From Solibacillus sp. FSL H8-0523 (GTDB lineage: Bacteria; Bacillota; Bacilli; Bacillales_A; Planococcaceae): a DNA stretch of 64,000 nucleotides. The position numbers were made by a program, and so were the translations under genes. Under the pieces are notes generated by a model. It worked only from the letters and a program-made list of their open reading frames with translations. It was not told the origin of the DNA and did no database searches. Below are positions 17,380 through 28,120 of the stretch, piece by piece (positions within the stretch are counted from its first letter, which is position 1; each line of letters opens with the position of its first letter). The stretch lies in assembly GCF_038051985.1 (NCBI RefSeq), contig NZ_CP150291.1, positions 3,410,001 to 3,474,000 of the forward strand, in the 5' to 3' direction.

Positions 17380-17987
17380 GAAAAATTGCAACATTATATA
17401 GTGGACACGCACCGCACTACGTAACTTTCAATACACCAAAATTCAATCAATACTTAAATAAAATCATCTATTTACCTGATTTTAATGAGCAAGATTTAGA
17501 CGGAATGGACGTATTAATCGTACCTTCTCAGCTTCATAACAAATACTTACTTGCTGCAGCTCCTTCGATTCGTCGCTTTGCAGACAATGGCGGTGTTGTT
17601 GTCGCATTCGGTCCTCAGCCTTGGAGTTGGATTCCAAGCCAAAAATGGGAATCGCGCCCTACTAACTTCTGGTGGTGGCTAGAGGACAATGCTGATAGCG
17701 GCTTACGCATGCAGGATTTAAATTATCCACTATTCCGTGACGGTTTCTTAAATGAAGATGCTTGTACATGGCATCAGCACGGTGTATTCCACTTACAAGA
17801 AGGGATGCAGTCATTAATCGATATGAAGGATGGTGGCTCATTACTATACGTCGATAAAGTAAGCTCAAACGGAACCTGGATCGTTACAACACTTGACCCA
17901 GACTTCCACTTCGGCTCATACTTCATGCCAGCAACAGAGAAGTTTTTAGACGGCTTCTTACCTTGGCTAGCATTTGGAGAAATTTAA
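17376..17987 (+). CDS. unknown cytoplasmic protein, Fur-controlled pair member B
   Basis: The 203-aa product parallels member A: MDVLIVPSQLHNKYLL, then NGGVVVAFGPQPWSWIP, then GGSLLYVDKVSSNGTWIVTT. It is unusually rich in Trp (WSWIP, NFWWWLED, CTWHQHG), and aromatic and His residues could line a ligand pocket. No signal sequence is present. The start codon overlaps the stop of member A, indicating coupled translation and perhaps a heteromer. The function is unknown. Its position opposite a siderophore-type binding protein suggests a cytoplasmic step in iron or iron-ligand handling. Confidence 0.8.
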   Translation: MRKIATLYSGHAPHYVTFNTPKFNQYLNKIIYLPDFNEQDLDGMDVLIVPSQLHNKYLLAAAPSIRRFADNGGVVVAFGPQPWSWIPSQKWESRPTNFWWWLEDNADSGLRMQDLNYPLFRDGFLNEDACTWHQHGVFHLQEGMQSLIDMKDGGSLLYVDKVSSNGTWIVTTLDPDFHFGSYFMPATEKFLDGFLPWLAFGEI

Positions 17988-18000
17988 ATATTAAAGAACA

Positions 18001-18046
18001 AAAGCGCCCTTTCAGCCCCGACAGGCATTGGAAGGGCTGGCGCTTT
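18001..18046. repeat. REP-like palindrome, short form
   Basis: AAAGCGCC pairs with GGCGCTTT and an inner AGCCC pairs with GGGCT. The segment GCGCCCTTTCAGCCCCGACA and the following GGCATTGGA recur with two changes at 27679-27707. The flanks AAAGCGCCC and CGCTTTAGCCTAG recur at 27941-28109. Confidence 0.75.
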
Positions 18047-18121
18047 AGCCTAGACGTAGATAAAATTTTATGCAAGTTTCCCACAATGCGATAATTTAAA
18101 ATTTCCTTAATAAAAACAAAA

Positions 18122-18149
18122 GCAGCGTAGCATTATTTCACTACGCTGC
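18122..18149 (-). terminator. bidirectional terminator
   Basis: GCAGCGTAG and CTACGCTGC form a 9-bp stem. The minus strand continues TTTTGTTTTTA and serves the small lipoprotein gene. The plus strand continues CTTATTTATTT and may serve the Fur-controlled pair. Confidence 0.8.
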
Positions 18150-18158
18150 CTTATTTAT

Positions 18159-18305
18159 TTAATCATCATCGTCGTCGTCATCATCGTTATTGTTGTTGTT
18201 GAAAATGCCGCCATCATTATCATCATTATTGTCGTTATTACAAGCGACAAGCGAAAACGACAGTAATAATGTAAGCAGTAACATTAGGTACTTTCTAATC
18301 TTCAT
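18159..18305 (-). CDS. small acidic lipoprotein (48 aa)
   Basis: A short frame with a strong GGAGG site encodes MKIRKYLMLLLTLLLSFSLV followed by Ala-Cys, a clean lipoprotein signal with lipobox LVAC. The mature 27 residues are almost only Asn and Asp, with a short GGIF break, and end in eight Asp. A terminator follows at once. The product would be a lipid-anchored polyanionic peptide on the outer face of the membrane. The function is unknown. Binding of divalent cations is a guess from composition. Confidence 0.72.
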   Translation of the reverse strand: MKIRKYLMLLLTLLLSFSLVACNNDNNDDNDGGIFNNNNNDDDDDDDD

Positions 18306-18415
18306 CACAGCGCCTCCTTTTTTTAAGAACTATTTCCGAAAATAGCCTTCGAAAAACATTTACTGCTCCTTTATATTTTTTTACGCGACTTATCGGTGGT
18401 ATTTCGATAAATTGT

Positions 18416-18808
18416 TCACACCGCCCCTTGTTCAAACTTTACAAAACGGCAGACGAACGGATGCGATATCTGGCCCCGCTCATTAAATACTTGAATGGTT
18501 ACCTCATCTTCATCAAGTAAGGCGACTAACGGGATTTCAAAATGAAATGACGTTTGGCCTGCTGGAATTTTTGCCGGGTAGCCGTACGTTGCAAAGTCCT
18601 GCTGTCCACTCAGTTTAAATCGCAGAAACTGAGTCAGCCCTTTATTTTCAATGTCTCCAGTGAACAGGACGATTTCAGCACTTTCATCGATACGAAATTG
18701 AATATTTTTTGGAGAAGGAAGCAATGTTTTTTTCATTATTATATTGTTACGTTTTTGTTTTTTGCGCTCCGCCTTAGTTGTTTTTTTTCGTTCATTTCCA
18801 GATAACAT
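18416..18808 (-). CDS. hypothetical protein with basic N-terminus
   Basis: The 130-aa product is unrecognised. It begins with a very basic stretch (ERKKTTKAERKKQKRNN), followed by a beta-rich region (FRIDESAEIVLFTGDIENKG, FHFEIPLVALLDEDEVTIQV). The ATG has GGTGGGG 5 nt upstream. An alternative start at the inner Met of IIMKKTLLP would remove the basic part, but no ribosome site supports it. Confidence 0.65.
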   Translation of the reverse strand: MLSGNERKKTTKAERKKQKRNNIIMKKTLLPSPKNIQFRIDESAEIVLFTGDIENKGLTQFLRFKLSGQQDFATYGYPAKIPAGQTSFHFEIPLVALLDEDEVTIQVFNERGQISHPFVCRFVKFEQGAV

Positions 18809-18887
18809 AATATCCCCACCCTTTTCTAACCATTATAAATAGATAACCTATATTTTTACAATCAACATCTATAACCTATAGAAAAAA

Positions 18888-18915
18888 ACAGCACCGGAAA
18901 TCAAACCGATGCTGT
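18888..18915 (-). terminator. efflux gene terminator
   Basis: On the minus strand ACAGCATCGG pairs with CCGGTGCTGT with one mismatch, followed by TTTTTTTC. It lies 51 bp after the stop at 18966. Confidence 0.78.
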
Positions 18916-18965
18916 CGTGTAAACGATTTATAAAATTCAACTTGAGCAATTGAATGTAAATTTGA

Positions 18966-20381
18966 TTAATGACCTACTGGCTTACTGTTCTTCACGAAGA
19001 ATGAACCAACTAAGCCGATTACTGCGATTACTGTTACAACGATGAACGCTGTGTGTACACCATGTGCTAAAAATTCTGCTGGTAATGCATTGTTGAATTT
19101 TTCGATGTAATTTTGTTGACCGATTGTGAACATTGTAATTGCGATCGCTGTACCAGAAGCACCCGCGATTTGTGTTAATGTGTTTAATGCTGCAGAACCA
19201 TCAGCAAATTTTTGTGGTGCTAATGAGTTCATTGCATTTGTTTGTGCTGGCATAATTGTCATCGATACCCCTACGAAGAATACGCATAGGTTAACGATAA
19301 TGATCCATGTCGCTGTTGTTGCAGAAATTGTTGTTAAGAAAACGATCATTGAAATTAAAATCATTGTGAAACCGATACGTGTGAAAATTTTCGCACCCAC
19401 TTTATCGAAGTTCACCCCAACAATTGGAGACATAATGATGTTTAATACATTACCTGGTAACATACATAAACCTGCAGTTAATGCTGCGAAGCCTAATACT
19501 GTTTTTAAGAACATCGGTACTAAGATTGCTACTGAAAGAATCATGAACATTGATGCTACCATTAATGCAACACCTAAAGAGAACATTGGTGATTTGAATA
19601 CTGTTAAATCAATCATTGGCTCATCCATTTTTGTTTGACGAATACCGAAGATTACTAATAGTACCAAACCTACTGCAAGTGGTCCATAAACGATTGGCTC
19701 TGAAATTGATTCTTCTGCTAATGTCGCAAGAGCGAATACAACGCCACCAAAACCAAATGTAGAAGAGATTAATGATAGTACATCAATTTTAGGACGTGTT
19801 ACGTTTGATACGTTATCAACTTTTGCAAATGCTAAGAATAGAACAAGGATGTAAACAACAACCATAATCCAGAAAATATAGTGCCAGCTAAGTGCTGATA
19901 CAATTAAACCTGCGATTGATGGCCCTAAAGCTGGTCCCGCAGTTAAGATGATCCCTACGATTCCCATTACTGCCCCACGCTTTTGAACCGGGAAAATTAA
20001 CATTACGACGCTAAACATTAACGGTAAAATAATCCCCGTTGCGATTGCTTGAACGAAACGACCTACTAATAACACCGTAAAGTTTGGTGCTATTGCGCCT
20101 AATAACGACCCAATAATCGCTAAAATTACCGCAGAGATAATTAATTGTCGTGTTGTAAACCAACGTACTAAATACGATGATAATGGAACTAATACTGCTA
20201 ATACTAATAAATACCCTGTAGTTAACCATGCTGCTGATGCTGCTGATACGCTATAGTCTGCCATGATGTTAGTTAACGCCATATTTAACGCCGTTTCACC
20301 AAATAGACCAACGAATGTACCAATCATTAGAACAGCTGCCATGCCTTTTGGGCTTTTAACATTGAAAAAAGGTGCTGCCAT
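18966..20381 (-). CDS. DHA2-family multidrug efflux MFS transporter, LmrB-like
   Basis: The 471-aa protein has about 14 predicted membrane segments, as in the EmrB/QacA (DHA2) drug:proton antiporters. A conserved acidic TM1 (GTFVGLFGETALNMAL) opens the protein, and antiporter motif C appears as GPALGPSIAG. It most resembles LmrB-type pumps of Bacillus. The ATG follows AGGAGGA. An LmrA/YxaF-type operator lies in its promoter region, and the matching TetR-family gene is 1 kb away. The substrate is unknown. Confidence 0.9.
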   Translation of the reverse strand: MAAPFFNVKSPKGMAAVLMIGTFVGLFGETALNMALTNIMADYSVSAASAAWLTTGYLLVLAVLVPLSSYLVRWFTTRQLIISAVILAIIGSLLGAIAPNFTVLLVGRFVQAIATGIILPLMFSVVMLIFPVQKRGAVMGIVGIILTAGPALGPSIAGLIVSALSWHYIFWIMVVVYILVLFLAFAKVDNVSNVTRPKIDVLSLISSTFGFGGVVFALATLAEESISEPIVYGPLAVGLVLLVIFGIRQTKMDEPMIDLTVFKSPMFSLGVALMVASMFMILSVAILVPMFLKTVLGFAALTAGLCMLPGNVLNIIMSPIVGVNFDKVGAKIFTRIGFTMILISMIVFLTTISATTATWIIIVNLCVFFVGVSMTIMPAQTNAMNSLAPQKFADGSAALNTLTQIAGASGTAIAITMFTIGQQNYIEKFNNALPAEFLAHGVHTAFIVVTVIAVIGLVGSFFVKNSKPVGH

Positions 20382-20534
20382 GTTGTGTTTTCCTCCTGTA
20401 CTATATTAATCTTTAATGAAAGATGATAAGTGCTTTCTATCATGCTTTTTGCTGTTATAGAACGAACGCTTTAACAGCACGCTTTAAAATATATCAAATT
20501 TTTTCATAGAAATTCAATCGTTTCAGCAAAATTA

Positions 20535-20552
20535 TTAGACCAGTCGTTATAA
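20535..20552. promoter_or_regulatory. LmrA/YxaF-type operator upstream of the efflux gene
   Basis: TTAGACCAGTCGTTATAA matches the AGACCAGTC...TATA operator described for B. subtilis LmrA/YxaF. The same motif with one change lies before the TetR gene at 22026-22043. It lies between a TTCACA and a TAATAAT on the minus strand. Confidence 0.72.
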
Positions 20553-20993
20553 TTGTGAACGGTTATTTACCTTTTTTTAACTAAAATAGTAAGATTGAAT
20601 AGTGCCACTTTTTCAGATGTCCTATATGAAAACGATTGCATTTGAACATCTCAAATATGAACATTTCGTGACAAAAGCGTTTAAATCAACCTTCCTAGGC
20701 GTTTTTGAATGCTTTGCTATGAAAAATACGTTTTTTTCAACTACTTTCTGTAATTCTCCCGATAAATATCGCTAATTGTGAACAACTTTTCACAACTTTT
20801 TTATATCCTTTAATTCCCAAAAAACGATATTTACATGTAATAGAGGGAAATAAGGTTTTTCCCATGTGAATTTCCTTGAAAAATTACTGCTTACCTCTGA
20901 CACTAAAAAAGAATTGAAGTCAAAATCTCTCCACTACTTTCCCATTCATGGTACAGTAAGAGAATAAATAATTGATAAAGTAGGATACATGAC
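20553..20993. other. non-coding spacer before the SET-domain gene
   Basis: About 440 bp of AT-rich sequence without a credible gene. It must hold the promoter of the SET-domain gene. No clear terminator or repeat was seen. Confidence 0.5.
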
Positions 20994-21377
20994 ATGATTG
21001 AAGTAAAAATTTCATCGATTAGCGATGGAGAGTTTAACAGAGGCGTCTTCGCTTCAACAGATATTACAAAAGGTACAATGTTTCACCAAGCACCCGTTGT
21101 TGCTTATCCAAATGATCAACACGAGCATATCGAAAAAACGCTATTAGCAGATTACGCGTTTGAGTATGGCATTAACCATACAGCGATTTTACTTGGCTAC
21201 GGTATGCTGTTTAACCATTCTTACCATGCCAATGCAAATTACGAAATTAACTTTGATAACCATACGTTCGATTTCTTTGCGCATACAGATATTAAAGCTG
21301 GTGAAGAAATTTTCATTAACTATAACGGCGAAGTAGACGACCCAGAGTTACTTTGGTTCGATAGAGACGAAGAGTAA
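20994..21377 (+). CDS. SET-domain protein
   Basis: The 127-aa protein is a minimal SET domain. The N-terminal strand region reads GEFNRGVFASTDITKGT, and the catalytic-site motifs are NHSYHANANYEI (the NHS motif) and GEEIFINYNGE. SET domains usually methylate lysines with AdoMet. In bacteria their targets are mostly unknown. An AGGA stands 9 nt before the ATG. It lies between the efflux pump and its TetR regulator but on the opposite strand, and ends in a shared terminator. Confidence 0.85.
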   Translation: MIEVKISSISDGEFNRGVFASTDITKGTMFHQAPVVAYPNDQHEHIEKTLLADYAFEYGINHTAILLGYGMLFNHSYHANANYEINFDNHTFDFFAHTDIKAGEEIFINYNGEVDDPELLWFDRDEE

Positions 21378-21380
21378 GGA

Positions 21381-21421
21381 AAAAGAGTGCTGACACATTG
21401 ATTTAGTGTCAGCACTCTTTT
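21381..21421. terminator. bidirectional terminator
   Basis: AAAAGAGTGCTGACAC and its exact complement GTGTCAGCACTCTTTT form a 16-bp stem flanked by A and T runs. It separates the convergent SET-domain and TetR genes. Confidence 0.9.
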
Positions 21422-21424
21422 TCG

Positions 21425-22009
21425 TTATTTATATTGTTTTAGTAAACTTGGAATGACCGTACTAATGATTCGCAGTGGCTCATTTGAACGTTGCGATAAT
21501 GAAAGCGTCACGGCCCCTTCAATTAGAGCACTTACGGTTTTACTTAGTGTTACAGCCGATTCATCGCTAAAGCCATTTGCAATGAGCTTCGTATAATAAA
21601 TCGACTCCCAGTATTTATACGTATCCCCGCAAGCTTTACGCAAACGCTCATTCATAAACGCCGATTCCGCAGCAAGTAGCCCAAACGGCATCATCGTATA
21701 CGAATGCTCCTCTAACCCATTATCTAAATCAAACAGCTCAGCCATTGCTAAAATATGCGCATTTAATGCTTCTTCCGCTTCCTCAAACTCGTTCATATAA
21801 TGTTGAATGACATTGCCAATACGGCGCTTTGACAGCACAATCGCCTCTTCGGCAAGCTGCTCCTTCCCCTCAGGAAAGTAATGATAAAGCGAACCCTTTG
21901 GACAACCGGATTCTTTAATAATTTGATTTAAGCCCGTACCATGAAACCCTTGAAAATAAAATAGACGTGTTGCCGTTTCTAAAATTTTATCTTTCGTTTG
22001 ATTAGACAT
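21425..22009 (-). CDS. TetR-family repressor, LmrA/YxaF type
   Basis: The 194-aa protein has an N-terminal TetR helix-turn-helix (TRLFYFQGFHGTGLNQIIKE followed by SGCPKGSLYHYFPEGKE). The C-terminal part is of the LmrA/YxaF kind (PFGLLAAESAFMNERLRKA). The start at 22009 is chosen because GGGGG stands 7 nt upstream; an upstream ATG at 22024 has none. An operator copy lies 16 bp before the start, so it probably represses itself and the nearby efflux gene until a drug or flavonoid-like ligand binds. Confidence 0.88.
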   Translation of the reverse strand: MSNQTKDKILETATRLFYFQGFHGTGLNQIIKESGCPKGSLYHYFPEGKEQLAEEAIVLSKRRIGNVIQHYMNEFEEAEEALNAHILAMAELFDLDNGLEEHSYTMMPFGLLAAESAFMNERLRKACGDTYKYWESIYYTKLIANGFSDESAVTLSKTVSALIEGAVTLSLSQRSNEPLRIISTVIPSLLKQYK

Positions 22010-22025
22010 TTCATACCCCCACACA

Positions 22026-22043
22026 CTATAACAACTGGTCTAA
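22026..22043. promoter_or_regulatory. LmrA/YxaF-type operator upstream of the TetR gene
   Basis: On the minus strand TTAGACCAGTTGTTATAG repeats the operator found before the efflux gene with one internal difference. It lies immediately upstream of the repressor start, as expected for autoregulation. Confidence 0.72.
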
Positions 22044-22310
22044 CTTTCACCAGATTATACGGTTCCATTTAATTATCGTTACCATATCACAAGTTGTTGC
22101 AAAATTATAAGTAATAACTGTCATCGTTCACAAAACAGAACAGATATTGGATTTTATTGGTAAAATGCTCTTAAATTTGTGATTTCTGCTCATATACATA
22201 ACATAATCGCTCATAAACCATCTTAAAGCACTCATTAAATGAAGAAATTCACTCATAATCTAGCTATATCCAAATATCTGACAAGGTTAACGTTTGAAAA
22301 ACACAAAAAT

Positions 22311-22333
22311 GCCCGAGAGAAATTCCCCCGAGC
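22311..22333 (-). terminator. terminator of the glycolytic operon
   Basis: On the minus strand GCTCGGGGG pairs with CTCTCGGGC through several G-U pairs around AATTT, followed by ATTTTTG. It lies 18 bp after the eno stop. Confidence 0.7.
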
Positions 22334-22350
22334 GTTTTGTAACATTATGA

Positions 22351-25248
<2,898 letters not shown>

Positions 25249-25256
<8 letters not shown>

Positions 25257-26010
25257 TTGCTGCCGCCTCCAATAATTTCATAAATGATGCTACATCTAAG
25301 CTTGCGCCTCCAACTAATGCACCATCAATATGTTCTTTCGTTAATAATTCTTCGATATTTTCAGGCTTTACACTACCGCCGTATTGAATACGGATTTTGT
25401 CGGCTGTGTATTTGCCGTATAAATTTTCTACTACCGCACGAATCGAACCACAAACCGCATTTGCATCGTCTGCTGTTGCTGTTTTACCTGTACCGATTGC
25501 CCAGATTGGTTCATACGCAATTACCATATGCTCAACTTCTGCTGCTGCGAAGCCTTCTAACGCTTTTGTGATTTGCCCTGCAACCTTCGTTTCAGTCGAA
25601 CCAGCTTCGCGCTCTTCTAATGTTTCGCCGCAGCAAATAATTGGCACGATGCCATGATTTAAGGCCGCGCGTACTTTTTTATTTACCGCTTCGTCTGTTT
25701 CGTTGAACATTTCACGGCGCTCAGAATGCCCTAATACCACGTAATCTACGTGAATATTTGATAGCATCGCTGGGCTAATTTCGCCTGTAAATGCACCTTC
25801 GTCTTCAAAGTGCATGTTTTGTGCGCCGATTGCTAGTGATGAATCCTCAGCCGCTACGACTAATGTTGGTAAGTATAAGGCTGGTGCACAAATCACCGCG
25901 TCTACTTTATCTGGAGAAGGAATCGCTTGTTGAATTTCTTCAACAAAATCAACCGCCTCATCAAATGTTTTATACATTTTCCAGTTTCCTGCTACGATCG
26001 GTTTACGCAT
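25249..26010 (-). CDS. tpiA: triosephosphate isomerase
   Basis: TpiA (253 aa) interconverts dihydroxyacetone phosphate and glyceraldehyde 3-phosphate. Visible are the substrate-binding [14 protein letters not shown], catalytic His in VLGHSERR, catalytic Glu in [15 protein letters not shown] (loop 6 follows) and the phosphate-binding [11 protein letters not shown]. The ATG at 26010 has GGAGGGA upstream. An in-frame extension to 26070 has no support. It is separated from pgk by 348 bp of palindromic sequence. Confidence 0.97.
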
Positions 26011-26117
26011 AGAAAATCCCTCCGTTTTTAATATAAAGTCCGTTCTGCTACGGCTACGGGGTGAGCACATCGAAGCAAGTTTAATTTAAACTCACGTCCG
26101 TTGTACTGCTTTCCGGA

Positions 26118-26179
26118 GGCCAACACGATGTTGGTCACGAATGCGTTGCCACACGATGTGGCGCTCTTAGCATTCGTTC
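26118..26179 (-). repeat. nested palindromic element, copy A
   Basis: On the minus strand this 62-bp block reads GAACGAATGCTAAGAGCG, then a CCACATCGTGTGG hairpin, then CAACGCATTCGTGACCAAC and the ATCGTGTTGG hairpin. The same block occurs at 53096-53157 with about ten changes. GAATGC...GCATTC forms an outer stem. It lies in the tpiA-pgk spacer (26011-26358), which is otherwise non-coding and holds further GC-rich inverted repeats. Confidence 0.8.
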
Positions 26180-26358
26180 CTCTGATTCTGGGGGCGTGGC
26201 TCCAAAGCTTTTGACAAAAAGCTTTGCTACGATAGCGCTAGCGACAGGAGCAACCCATTTTCCGCGCACGCTAATCCCCAAGGAGTCCGCCCCTTTACTT
26301 CGCTCCACTATAAATCGAAATAAAGTTTACTTTGTTATAAAAATATCTAAAATAAGTC

Positions 26359-27543
26359 TTATTTATCGTTTAACGCCACAATACCCGGTAATGCTTTACC
26401 TTCCATTAATTCAAGTGATGCGCCGCCGCCTGTTGAGATGTGGTCCATTTTATCTGCTACTTCGAATTTTTCTACTGCCGCTGCTGAGTCGCCGCCGCCG
26501 ATAATTGTGTAGCCTGCTGTTGTTGCCATTGCGTCTGCTACTGTTTTTGTGCCGTTCGCGAATTTTTCCATTTCGAATACACCCATTGGTCCGTTCCAAA
26601 TGATTAATTTTGAATCCTTAATCACGTCAGCATAGTTCACTGCTGTTTTTGGCCCGATATCAAGCCCCATCCAGTCAGATGGAATGGCATCGATTGCTAC
26701 GACTTGTGTTTCTGCATCTTTTGAAAATTCGTTCGCTACTACTGCATCAACTGGCATGTGTAACTGCACACCTTTTTCTTTTGCCTTTTCAATGAAGCTT
26801 TTCGCTAACTCAATTTTGTCTTCTTCAAGTAAAGACTTTCCGATGTCATGGCCCATTGCTTTTACAAATGTAAATACTAAGCCACCACCGATAATTAAGT
26901 GATCAACTTTATCTAATAAGTTGTCAATTACGCCGATTTTATCTTTAACTTTTGCCCCACCAATAATAGCAGTAAATGGACGCTCTGGATTTGATAGCGC
27001 TTTACCAAGTACATCTAATTCTTTTTCCATTAGTAAGCCTGAAACCGCCGGAACAAATTTCGCGATACCTTCTGTTGAAGCGTGTGCACGGTGCGCCGCG
27101 CCAAATGCATCGTTTACATAAAGGTCTGCGAATTTTGCGAATTCTTGCGCTAAAGCTTCGTCGTTTTTCTCTTCGCCTTTATGGAAGCGTACGTTTTCAA
27201 GAAGCACGATGTCGCCGTCTTGCATGTTGTTTACCGCTTCTAGAACCGCTTCGCCAATTGACTCATCTAGCTTTGTAACCGGTTTGTTCATTAATTTGGC
27301 TAAGCGCTCACCAACAGCTGTTAAACGCATATCTTCGTTTACTTCGCCTTTTGGACGACCAAGATGTGAAGCTAAGATCACTTTTGCACCTGCTTGAACT
27401 AATTGCTCGATTGTTGGGATTGCTGCACGAATACGTGTTTCGTCAGTAATTTTGCCCGCTTCCATCGGCACATTGAAATCCACACGTACAAATACGCGTT
27501 TACCTGTTACTTCTACATCGTTCATTGACTTCTTTAAAAACAT
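26359..27543 (-). CDS. pgk: phosphoglycerate kinase
   Basis: Pgk (394 aa) makes ATP from 1,3-bisphosphoglycerate. The N-terminal substrate-binding [12 protein letters not shown], the hinge-proximal [13 protein letters not shown] and the nucleotide-binding GGGDSAAA are present. The ATG follows GAAGGAGGA. The distance to the upstream gapA gene (577 bp) is far larger than usual and is filled with palindromic elements and a terminator-like hairpin. Confidence 0.97.
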   Translation of the reverse strand: MFLKKSMNDVEVTGKRVFVRVDFNVPMEAGKITDETRIRAAIPTIEQLVQAGAKVILASHLGRPKGEVNEDMRLTAVGERLAKLMNKPVTKLDESIGEAVLEAVNNMQDGDIVLLENVRFHKGEEKNDEALAQEFAKFADLYVNDAFGAAHRAHASTEGIAKFVPAVSGLLMEKELDVLGKALSNPERPFTAIIGGAKVKDKIGVIDNLLDKVDHLIIGGGLVFTFVKAMGHDIGKSLLEEDKIELAKSFIEKAKEKGVQLHMPVDAVVANEFSKDAETQVVAIDAIPSDWMGLDIGPKTAVNYADVIKDSKLIIWNGPMGVFEMEKFANGTKTVADAMATTAGYTIIGGGDSAAAVEKFEVADKMDHISTGGGASLELMEGKALPGIVALNDK

Positions 27544-27678
27544 AAAGAAAATCCTCCTTCAATTTGAATTTAAGTAATTGTTATGTGTTGAATAATAGTT
27601 GTACGTTCAAGTTAAATAGTATCAAAATTTATGAGGGCTGTCTTGTGTTGCCCCTATATCCATAAGAAAAGCGCATTC

Positions 27679-27707
27679 GCGCCCTTTAAGCCCCGACAGA
27701 CATTGGA
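27679..27707. repeat. REP-like core, second copy
   Basis: This 29-bp stretch (GCGCCCTTTAAGCCCCGACA, then GACATTGGA) matches 18004-18032 with two differences. It lies in the gapA-pgk spacer. Confidence 0.7.
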
Positions 27708-27789
27708 GAGCCCGACGCAAAAGTAAACGCTCTACCACTTTTGCAAGAGGGTTCGAATAACGCTAAAATTTTATATTTTCATATCCAAA

Positions 27790-27822
27790 AAAGAGCGGTT
27801 AGGCAATTCCCTTCCGCTCTTT
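27790..27822 (-). terminator. terminator-like hairpin between gapA and pgk
   Basis: AAAGAGCGG and CCGCTCTTT form a 9-bp stem. The minus strand continues TTTTGGA after it. It lies ~300 bp after the gapA stop and could attenuate transcription into pgk. Confidence 0.68.
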
Positions 27823-27940
27823 ACCCTTATATATTATAAAACGTCCCGTAATTAAAGGCTATACTTTTTATGACCAATAACTAGTATTATGTCACACTTT
27901 TTCTTTAATTTTCAAAAAGTATGTCACATTCATTCAAAAG

Positions 27941-28109
27941 GTTAAAGCGCCCGTTTAGCTCCGCGTCTGTCAAAACGCCACGTCCATGTGGCATGACAGA
28001 CATGACTCACATCATGTGAGCCTCAGTCGGCTTCTGGGCCCGACTAAAAAGTAAGCGTTCACCACTTTCGACGACGTGACCGAAAAGTCCGAGGAGCTGA
28101 CGCTTTAAC
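27941..28109. repeat. REP-like palindrome, long form with nested hairpins
   Basis: The outer arms GTTAAAGCG...AGCTCC and GGAGCT...CGCTTTAAC enclose 169 bp. Inside lie GTCTGTCA/TGACAGAC (27965 and 27994), GCCACGTCCATGTGGC (27977-27992) and CTCACATCATGTGAG (28006-28020). The outer flanks match the short element at 18001-18046, so this seems to be the same element with an expanded loop. Confidence 0.75.
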
Positions 28110-28120
28110 CTAGCTGATTT

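Noticed and set aside
19126-19638. 170-codon plus-strand frame antisense to the efflux gene
   Set aside because: It mirrors the hydrophobic codons of the transporter and has no ribosome site; it is a shadow frame.
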